DNA of 64,000 nt from Toxotes chatareus (Eukaryota; Chordata; Actinopteri; Toxotidae). Shown in pieces: positions 24,690 through 35,700 of the stretch; the stretch's first letter is position 1, and the number at the start of each line of letters is the position of its first letter. The notes beneath the pieces were generated by a model that made no database searches, had not been told where the DNA came from, and was given only the letters and a program-made list of their open reading frames with translations. Made by a program: the position numbers and the translations under genes. The stretch is from assembly GCA_016801885.1 (NCBI GenBank), contig CM028892.1, positions 10,858,114 to 10,922,113 of the forward strand. Direction: 5' to 3'.

Positions 24690-26748
24690 TTAGTAGGACG
24701 AGATGTCGGAGGAGCTGCTGCTGTTGCTGGTGGAGGTCTGGGCCCTCTTGATGTACAGGTTGAGCAGCTTCATCTGTTGGAGGCACACAGCAGGGGGGGG
24801 GGTTAGAGGAGTCCACCTCTGAGGCTACGATGAGACCCTCCCTGAAATACTCACTGTCAGGCTGTGGATTTCAAACGTTCAAAAGTTTATGAGCTTCACT
24901 TTACTAACTCCAGCTACAGCTGATACCTGTGTGAATAAATAAAACTTAACTCACTACTGATGGCGTGAAACGGACTCTCAGAGCAGGAGGACATACTGAA
25001 GTGTGAACAGTCAAACTGTAGAAATAAGCTCAGAGCTGGCACTGACTCCAGCTGCACCTCTTTCCACTGATGCTGATGGAAATCTGGTTAAGGAGAAACA
25101 GGGAGGACGTGTGTTTACCTTGCTGCCGGTCAGCTGAGCCAGGTAAGGCTTCAGCTCCTCACCAATCACAGAGTAGATGGCCACCAGGCAGAAGACGCTG
25201 GCCTTCCTCACACTGCTCTCTGTGTTGTCGTAGCCCTGCAGCGGCAAACGATGATCAGTGAAACACAACTGCAGCAACACTTTTTATAGCTGCACTGCTA
25301 CACCACTGCTGTGCTCTTTTACTGTGTATTCTGTACACAACTATTCTGAAGCAGCAGGAAAGTTGTGACCGCTCCCACCTGCAGGAGTCCAGGTATGATG
25401 TCAGGCAGCAGCTGGTGCAATGGCTCCTTGGTGATGCGTTCAATGGCCCTCGTCTGCATCTTAATAGCGGCCAGGTTGATGGGGTAGTCTGCTGTCTGCA
25501 CGATGGGACAGAGGACCTTGATGCACTGCTCCGGGTGGATGGAGCCTGCCAGCGTGGAGGCTGCCTCCTCCGCTGCCCGCACCACCTTCAGAGGAAGAGC
25601 ACATGATGTCGGGTCAACAAAATATTCCTAATCCAAAATTAGGGACATCTGTCATTTGCCCCAGTCAGACTGAAAATAACCCAAATGGCTCAAACCTCCT
25701 TGTGCGAGTCTTTGTGCGCCTCCAGCGTCTTCATGATGGTGAGCTCGGCGTAGTTCTTGAAGCGGGCCGGCTGGTTCCTCAGGATCTCCTTCAAGACTCG
25801 CAGGGCCAGAGCCCGGATTGTGTGCTGAGAGAGAGGAGTCAGGTCAAAGTGGCTCACAGGAAGTTTTCTACAAATACGATCATCAAAAAGCACTGAGAGG
25901 ATGGAAGACAGACTCTGAAAGTCCTTACATCTTTGTCTCCCAGTGTCTCAAGCAGCAGCAGCAGCATGGTCTTGAAGTGTTCCTCCCAAACCACCAGGCT
26001 GTCCTCTCTGGCCACCTTCAGCAGCTCCAGAAGGGTCCCCCGTCGCTCCTCAGGGTCCCGCTCTCCTGCCTGGCCCTGAGACAGCTCCTTCAGCAGCTCC
26101 CCGACCAGCTCCAGCTGCTCGGCGGGGCCTGCTGCGGGTGGAGGGAACACATCAACCACACCGACTTTGAAGTGGCTTCACAAAGATGGACGACACCATA
26201 AATCTGCCACTTCACGTCCTATGCTAATAATTCAGATTAAATAAATGGTGTGTTACTTTGGTCACAGTACTAACTCCTCAGAGAGCTGTGACGGCTCAGG
26301 TCTAAATCAAGCAAAACATAAACAGATGCAGAGATGAAGTCTGTACCAGGGAAGCTTTTTGGGTTCAGGATCTTGTTTTCAACAGATTCTTGTCGTCGGC
26401 CTGCAAAGGACAACAGGAAACAGTTTAAAACACAACGTGACAAACTAAATGCATCAACACAAAACACAACTTTTTATCTTCTATCCTGAGCAAGGAGAAC
26501 AAAGTCTCACCATCTCGTAGCTGCTCCACAGCGCCCTCGTACAGCGCCTCCTTCAGGGCGGCTTTGTCCAGTGTGCTTATGCCATCGGTGTAGTTGTACG
26601 GATTGTAGTCGCGGAACCGTGGGCCGGCGAAGCATCGTGGCGAAGGAGTGTTCAGCAGTGACGTCTTGTTGTCCAGGGCAGTGCGTCCGCCCTCCACCAC
26701 ATCACCACCGAGCCGAGGGTCAGGGTCAGAGGACGCCCCGACTCCAGG
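24690..26748 (-). CDS. clasp1: clasp1 exons 36-42: C-terminal CLIP/kinetochore-interacting domain
   Basis: Exons 26511-26748, 26347-26400, 25929-26131 (or -26128), 25696-25824, 25379-25585, 25119-25235 and 24690-24773. Motifs: GGRTALDNKTSLLNTPSPR, RDYNPYNYTDGISTLDKAAL, LLLLLETLGDKD, IRALALRVLKEILRNQPARF, LTIMKTLEAHKDSHKE, IHPEQCIKVLCPIVQTADYP, GYDNTESSVRKASVFCLVAI, and a tail MKLLNLYIKRAQTSTSN then SSSSSDISSY. This region binds CLIP-170, CENP-E and LL5beta in mammals. Exon 38 has a CAGCAG tandem acceptor. Confidence 0.95.
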
Positions 26749-29700
26749 CTGAAGAACAACCATGAGAGCGAAGTCACCTCCAAACTGCCAAAATTCATGC
26801 ATTCAATCATTTTACAAAGCTAAAGCTTGGAGGTGCCTGTCTGGCACCTCCATGTCCCCAGTGCAAATCCACTCCACACTGAACAGCTTTATAAATATTC
26901 ACTTCTGATGTCTTTGTTTCCTGTGGTTACATTTGTTTCACGTCTGTGCTCATAAACTAAGCTGAATCAGGCTCCTCACCGCGCCGTCCCTCTTGCCTTC
27001 CCGCCTCAGTGGCTCCATCAGGTCTTCCTGGCTGCGGAAGCTGAAGTTCTGAATGGCCTCGGTGACGCCGCGCAGCGAGCTGTAGATCTCCTCTGAGTTC
27101 AGGTTTTCACTGTCGTACTCCAGCATACTGCAGCGAGGGAGGGAGGGGGGGGCAAACAGATTTATTAGAAAATCACATGAGAGCCGGCTCTAAAAAGGTT
27201 TCATCATCAGAGGATCCTCTGTGAGGGGAACAGTTATGTGACTTTGCTGCTTGAAATCAGAGATCTCTGGTTCTTTGAAGGAACCTTCCTCCAGGGACAC
27301 TTGTGGAGCTACAGTTCTTTTAGCCGTGGATGGAGATCTCCATGGAACCTAACCTAACGAGGTCCCTGTGCTTCCTTAGAACCCTTTTCAAACAGACGTG
27401 CTGATCCAGGATCACCTCAGATATGGTTCAGTCATTCGATGGTCGTGGATTAGCACTGGTTTTGTGAATAATGAGGACACTTTCCTAGACATGGACCAAA
27501 CACAATCCTTATTGTGAGCGTATTGTCCAAAATTTTAAGAAAATAAAAGCTGCAAGGAACTTCACCAAACTTCTCTTTCATAGTTTTATTCCTGAAGTTT
27601 TTCACCACTAAAGAAAAGTCAAACTGGAACCCTCCACATTCTGTCCATGACTAGGAAAACAGGCAGCACCGGACAGTCAGAGTTTGGACCTGCAGTCCAT
27701 GTTTGCTGTGCACCACGATGTGTTACAGTCCAGCACGGCACAGTGCACGTGCAGAGCCGTGCATGTTGACAGACCGACACAGGTAGAGGCAAACAGGTGA
27801 GTGAAGCACAGAGACACGTTTCACACATGTTCTCACCTGAGGACTTTCAGTTTGGTGAAAAACAGGAAGCAAACACATGGACAGTGAACGACAATTTGAG
27901 CAGATGGAGGCACAAATTGTTGCAGCAAAGCAGAAGAGACAACAGGTGAGACTGTTAGTGAGTCAGAGGTTTAAGGTTTCACAGTATTTTGTCCAGAAAG
28001 AGGAGACAAACTCCAGTTTTGTGAGAATCAGCAGCAAATTGAATTTCTTTTTCTTTTTATGTCGTACGTCTTAGAGGATTTTCTGTTTGTAAATCAGAAT
28101 TTAACCACTCAGTATGTTTAATGTTACTCATAATCGAGGATTTTAAACATGAAAGAGATGATAGCAGGCCCACTCTGGACTGAATTCATAAAAATATTAT
28201 TTGATTTTCAGTCACAAAGGTCAAGATGTGGATTTTAGGTCAGAACCCAGCCCTACTGTGAAACCCTGAGGAGAGAGGAGGAGGAGGAGGAGGAAAAGGG
28301 GGGTGGGGTTACCTGGGTGAGTAAGCTCGCCGCAGGGCCTTGAGGGAGGAGTGGGCAGTGGGTGGAGGAAGAGGGGAGGGGAAGGGTGGAGGAGGGAATT
28401 TGGAGAGCCCATCTGCACTCCAGCCCCACAACCGACTGCCACCAGCCGGGGAGGACGAGGGGGGCGGGGGAAGAGAGGAAGAAGAGGAGGAGGAGAGCAG
28501 CCCAGAGAAAAGATAGAGATGTGAGAGTTCTCAGTCAGGGTTAGTACAGGTGGGTGGATCTCTGGCACCAGTATCATACTGGTAAACCTCTGGAGCAGCT
28601 GTAACATCTGGCGTCAGCGTGCTGCTCAGACACAAGCAGAAAATCACTGACGGTACTTTACAAAGGCGTGAAGCTTCGTCTGCTCCAGACAAGAGTAAGT
28701 TTACATTCAGGCTGCGTCTGAAGGCAGAGACATACGCTCTTTACCTGCAGCTACTGTGAGGAGCTGTTACTCTGGTTCTCAAATGTTAGAGTTTGATGAT
28801 CCTTGTCTAAAATTAAACATTACTGAGGTGTGAGCTGTGGATCAGACAAAATAAGACATTCAGTGAGGAAATCTGTAACGGATGTTTCATACACTGTGAT
28901 TAATCAGTTGAAACCCAACGTCTGAAAAAACATTTGACAATTCAGGATCACCTCCTCGTCTGAATGGCAGGTAAAGATTTCAGTACTGATCCAGTCTGAA
29001 AACAAAAGTCTGACTGTGGAGCTGTGACTGTGACGGGGATGAGTACCAAACAGCAGCTGTTAGTATCAGATCAGAGGCGTGCCGTGGCAGCGTACCTGGG
29101 AGAAAGCCCTCCATGGGAGCAGTTGGTGGGCGAGGTGAGCGGGCTGCTGCGGCTGCTGGGCTGTCGTGGAGGCGTCCGACCTGCTGAGTTACTGGGAGAC
29201 GCCTGCAGATCGACCAAACGCACAACTGGCTTTATACACGCACACACCTCTGAAACATTACTGGAACATGTGCAGCGTTGCATGATTCCTACTCCAGGAT
29301 TACACAGCGGCATTCATTCTTTGACGTGAGTGAAAGGAACTGTTCCTCCAACTCAACATTATCTTTAGTTTGATGAGACAGGAAGCTGATTTTATTCTAC
29401 ATTTTTTTGTAGTTTCATAGTTTGACACACTCCCAGTCCTTTCCTGTGTAAGCAGTGTCTGTGTGTGTGTGTGTGTGTTACCATGACGATGCCGCTGTTG
29501 GCGCTGGCGTTCCTCAGGTGGTTGTGCAGCAGCTTGGTGGTCCCGTCCTGGAAGGTTTTGGGCAGAGCTCCCAGCAGCATGGTGAACTCAGGTGTGTTCA
29601 GCTCGAACAGGGCGATCAGCACCACCTGGGCCGCCTGCAGACACATACACAAACACACACACACACACACACACCAAATTTCACTTGATTTATCACTACA

Positions 29701-32700
29701 ACTTCCTGCTGTGCCCAGTGAAAAGTTTGGCCTCTCCTGTGGGCAAAAAAAAATCAACCAGTCCTTTCTTGATTCTAATGCAGCCTCATTCCAGACGGAG
29801 TTTATGTTTGCTGCCATTTGTCAGTTTAGCAAAATCCTTGTCTACTTCTTCAAATGTTCAGGAAACACATCTCAATGCCCAAAACCTCAGAGATACAACT
29901 TAAATCCAGAGCTTTTTACTGGACAGGATGGAGCTGGGCCTGTAGTTATTCCTGGGACAGACGTATGAACTCTGCACAGGATTAAAAACACTCAAACAGA
30001 GAACAAGTGACATTTTCTGACCCCAGAATCTCAACTTGATGGTAACTATGAGAGCAAATGACATGTTAAGAAGCACATTTGTTGCAGTGAACATGCAGCA
30101 CATCCATCCAAGTCAAAAATGTAAAGTAAGTTAAGCAAAAGATGGAGATTCTTCAGGATAATACAAACGTAGGTTTACAGAAAAAAAGTTGGGGCAAACT
30201 GCAAAAATGTCTGATGTTTAGGATCAGCTGGAACAGTTAGTCTCAGCGTTAAGCTGCACAGACAGCAGCCCCAGCCACTCATGCACAGACTGGATCAGTC
30301 AAAGCTGAGGCCACTCAAACGCTGACCGTGTTCAACATGATTCTGAAGCCTGAGTCACACTGCTGAAATCAAACCGTTTCAGAGCAGTTAGTGTCAAGAA
30401 GCTGTCACACGACTCGCCCACTGTCCGGTTATTCTCCGACAGCTGCTCCCCGGCTGTTTCTGACGGCTCAGGCTGGGTTCGAGCACGTTACAGACCCCGG
30501 TCATGCTGTTTGAGGGAGAGTCTACCTGCTTGCACCTCTCCTCCAGGTTGCCCTCCCCAGGCAGAGAGGCCACGGTGCTGGGTCGGCCTGAGAAATCCTC
30601 CCCTGCCCAGTTATGAAGGGTCTGGGATTTTGGTGGACGAGAAACGGCGAATGGAAAAAAAAACATTGAGACGTGAAAAGAAAAAATGAAACAAAAAACA
30701 AGTAAAGCTACAAACAAAGGGACACAACAACGAAATTTAAAAGACAAAAAAGGAAGCTGTGTTCTGAGGGAAGACAGAGGTGACACTGAAACTTGACCTC
30801 CTACCTTGCGGACGTCAGAGCTCTTGGGCTCTGTGGTCCAGGTGATGATGCGTGAGACAGCGAGACGCGTCTCACTGGAGTTGACAAAGTCAGCCGGATC
30901 CATCTGGCGGGCCAGGGCTTCGATGTAGCGCAGGATGGCCACCTTCACCTTCAGGTTGGGCGTCTGCGTCTGATCCACGATGAAACGCATCAGGATGTTG
31001 AACTGCTGCTCATACGGGAAAGACTCTCTGCAAGAAGACGGACAAAGACAAAGAGATGCAGCACTGGAAAAGTTTTTAAAACCATATAATGTTTCAGCGG
31101 AAAGATTTTTTCACTGATGCCAACCTGGTGACATCAAGGGCCTTCTGGACTTTGGCCTGGACGGAGCCCAGGAGGTCAGCCCCCATCTTCTTCAGCAGCT
31201 GGGTGAGCAGGACGAAGAGCCAGTCCTGCAGGTCGTCCCTGTGCAGAATGATGAAGTCCACCAGAGTCTCCAGGAACATGCTGAAGACCTGATACGGAGA
31301 AAGGGACGGTGGGTAGGACAGGGGAGGACAGACGTCAGACAGGTGGAGCAGGACAGAAGGACAGAAGGAAGGAGAGGAGAAAGGAAGGAAAAGAAAAAGG
31401 AAACAAGACAAAGACATGGTCTCCACTGAGTTTGTGAAGCAGTGTTTGTCTCAGACGTTTAAACACACAGAGCTGTTTGTCTGACAGGACAGTGAACTGC
31501 TGGTCTGATCAGAAGGTGAGCTAACACTTACTCTCTGGTGTTTGTTAGAGTCCGCAGCAGCGAGGAGGCATGCAACAAAGAAAACACAGTGTTAGTGTGT
31601 CCTGCAGTTAGTTCTGACACATGAGCAGTAAATCCAGACATGTATGACCTGCTGTCACTCTTCTCCCAGTGAAGGAGACGTCATATTAATCATGGACCTG
31701 TTTGGCCATGATGTCTGCAAACATCTGGCTGCTGCCTGATGTTAGTCGTACAGGCTGTGGGTCACAGACGCTCAGCTGGATCTCACCTTGCTGTGAGGGT
31801 CTGCAAACATCCTGGTGAAGATCTCACAAAGCCTCTTCAGCTCCACACGACTGTCGGAGAGAAACCATTCATGTTTTGAATTTCAAAACCAAAAACTGGT
31901 AGCCACTTACTTCTTAACGATGTTTTTAAAAAAGTAGCTGATTCCCATCTTAGTGCTGTGAGCCTCGCTGCACCCACCTGAGCATCCTCTGGCTCTTGAG
32001 CAGATTCTGTAGTCCCAGCAGTCCCTCCTTCCTCTCAGACCAGTTGGCACTAGCGCAGTGGTTCAGCACCTCTGCCACGTCCTCCGTCTGACGCAGGTAA
32101 TGTGGCGCCATGCCGCCGTTGCGTGAGCTGTACGAGCGCTCCGAGCAGGCGCTGGAGGCGTCGCTGTTTGCGTCATCATCAGAGTGCATGCCCGGTGACT
32201 CAAAACGCCGCCTCACCGGCCTCCGCTGAGTAAAAGGAGAGAAGTTGCAGTGACTTCAGCTGTCACGCCTCCAGAAGCCAAATCTACAAGTACTGCTCTG
32301 AGAAGATCTACCATGCAGCTACAGAGTCAGAGTCATGCAGGTTCCTGATGATGTGCAGTGAGATGGATGAGGTTATATGATGCTGGCTTGAAGCACTTTT
32401 ACCAAAGTGACGACAGCTAATGTTTGAAATGACTGTGACAGGGAATCTGCTCGAGAGGAAATCACTGGCTGGAATTCTGCAAAATCTCGAGTTTGCTTGA
32501 ACAAAGTGCTGCGTCCCAGCTGGCTGTCAGCTCCAGTTTTAAATGTCAGTGTTTAAAAGCTCATGCTCTGCATGCACTGAGAGGATGGATGAACTCTTGA
32601 GGCAGATTTATTTGTACCTTACTCCTTGAGTCTCCTAAGAGCTGAAATTTGCAACGTTCAGGAAGAAAGAGCACAGAGGAAGTTACTGTGGGATTGTACA

Positions 32701-35700
32701 GGCTCTAAAATCATCAACAAAGCCACCATTTGTTGGTCTTGTTAATCAACATCAATTCCTACCAGAGCATCTGCAACAGCAGCCTCAACCTCAGTGCCGG
32801 TGTTGAGGATTCTCATGGCGTTGACAGAGGCTGAGATCCGAGCCTGATGGGACAGCCGGTCTGAAAAGGAGAGGGTCAAACAAGCATGAGCAGGTGAAAA
32901 GGAGAGAGAGTCGTCCGGAGATGTTCAAGCAAATTCAACTGAGTGCAATTTGGTAACATGCACAAACATAATGGAACAGAAAATAATGATGAGGACCAAT
33001 TTGTTCTTCACTTCTGAACAGAGGAATTAACTGCGGTCCTGCTTTTTAATAAGCTCAGCTTCAGCAAGATGGAATTTCTAACTTGATTATTTAGGTTGGG
33101 CTTTATTAAGAAAAAAAACTGCTTCTATAATTAACTATTTACAGTATTATTTTTAATAAATACACCAAATTAAGTCAGAGGATTGTGGTTGGACAAATAC
33201 AGATTTGTAATTTGAACATGGGCAGATTTCCTCAGAGCCAACGAAGCTAACGAAGACGATGGTGGGAGCAACATAACTGTGATATACAAAACCCAACCCA
33301 AAAAAAAAATTAGCAGAGAGTGTTGATTTTACTAAAATAGCAACCGTGTGTTTAGGCAATTTGAATCTAACAGACGTCTGAATCTAAACGTAGAGCAGCC
33401 AGCAAATTCCTAAATCAACAAAATGAAATATTTAATGCAAAACACATCATGAAAAGTACAAAACAAAGGTCATGTGAAAAAGCACTGCTTCAACATCACG
33501 TCACAGAATCATGATCATCACAAAGCTGCAAAATAAATATTGTAAGAACAAACAAAGGTAGATGGAAATATTTTCTCTTCACAATTTACGACCACTGAAT
33601 TTTTCTTTTTTCTACGGCTGTCAGTCATAAAACCATCCAGGCAACATAATAATGAACAGAGTGTATCTGGAATTGTGAAGAGCAGGCTGACGTTCAGCAT
33701 CGCCCCCTGCAGGTGAGTGAAATGTATTGCTTTAAATGAACCAAAGTGGGAAACTACCAACAACGAGTTCTGCCTGAAACCATCACTTCAGCAGCTCTGA
33801 TAAATTCAAAAGCCACAGAGGAAATTTAACAACATCTGGCTGGTGATTATTTCCCACTCTCTGTCCACTAGAGACAGAGCCAAGAGGTGGACATGCAGGG
33901 AGAGGCTGCATGAAGCAGGAAAACTCCGTCAGCCAGATACCTCCGCAGGAATCACACGGAATAAATGTTTGTGAAACAGAGACAGAACGCTTTGTGTTGG
34001 TTTGTAATTTATCTGGCTGACTGAGTAGATCTGCTCCCTGTGAAGACCTCACTGGTCACCTGAGTAGCACTCTGCAGAGGACAGGGCGCTGGTTGAACGG
34101 GAGTGACGGCGAGTCGCTGCAGGAGGACGTAAAGTTATCACGTTAGCATGATACAGAAATGTGACCTGATCAACCAACACCTGGCTAACTAAAAACCTCT
34201 GCACTGAGTCAGTATGATAAAAGACAACAAATAACTTAATGAACTCTCTGTGTATTAGGAGTTGAGATATGTCTGTGTCTTCGCACTTAATTAGACGATT
34301 AGTCCAACAGACAAGAATCTGGACATTTCACTACAGAGCATGCAGAGAAACAGGCAGGAGGAACAGTGACAGAGGCAGACAGATGTGCAGGCTGAGCAGA
34401 GAAGCGAAGGTTGTTTGTCTCCTGAAGGTTTCACAGAAAGCTAGCACTACTCTCCAGTACTCCAAACTTTACGGGGCCTTAAATTAAATTTGTCAACATG
34501 TCTAATTTCCCAGATGTTGCTTTGTGCTCCCCTGAGCGGGGGAGGCTTTGGTCGGGACTTCAGTACCATACTCACCCAGGGGGGAGAAACCCCTGGCGGG
34601 GCTTGTGTCGCGGCTGCTCTCGCGACTGGTTTCGCGGCTGCAGCCCTGACTCATGCTTGGTCGGGGGATTCGACTCCGGGCTGGAGAGGTGAGGCAGAGA
34701 GACAGACAGACAGACAGAGAGACGGACAGACAGCAGTGCAGGGGGGAGAGTTTAGCTTGAAGCACACTGGACCAGACACTGACACCTGAAGCTCTGCAGA
34801 GTTGGTTAGTGAGGCAGCAGAGGAGGGAGAATACGACTCGGGGAAGCAGCAGGTACAGTATTAATATGAGGAAAAGGAACAGGAACCTGGAGCGTTGTTG
34901 TCTTGTTGGTTGAGAATGAATCTAAGTGTGAACCAAAGATTCACTTTAACCAGTCAGTCACTCTTCACATTTACCAGATCTGTCGATCAGTAGTTGGTGG
35001 TAAAATAACCCCGACAAAATGTAATGATTCTGTTTTCTCTGTAATAATTTCAGCTGGAATGAGCACAGAAAAAAGATGAAGCCATTGTTAAAGAGTGTGT
35101 TAAAGAATTGCTGTTGTTGTTGTTCTGTAATGGATACAGAATAGAACAGAACAGATTTATTTATTCAGTCAGTCTTTCTTCTTGCAGCCCTGTGGTTGGA
35201 CGCCCTCCTTACCCATGCCTGATCTGGTGGGACTGGTCTCTCGGCTGCAGCCCTGGCTGCGGTGACCTCGAGGTCGGCTCTTGTCGGTCAGACTGGCAGA
35301 AGTGTTGTTGGCAGAGGCGGCGGCGGTCGAGGTGGAAGTGCCCATCGTCGGTCTTGGAATTCTGCCATAGGTGGAGCTGAGCAGCCGGCCTGGAGAACCG
35401 GAGCGACTGCCGGCTGAAGAACAGAGGGAAACATTTCAGTGCAGATTTATGAAGATATATGTGGAGTGCTTTAATGACACTAAGGATGGAAAAAAAGAAT
35501 TTTAAAAAAGATGATTCAAAATTTCACATCCAATGTAAAAGACACAAAAAGCAGAAGCGACTCACGCTGAGACTGTGAGACGACTTTCCCTCGGCTCCGA
35601 CCTCGGCTGTCTGTCACAGACGGACTGTTTCCTGAACTCGTCCTCCGGGTTCGTACTCGGCCTGGAGAAACAGAACGAAAGAAACCAGGAGAGAAAGAGA

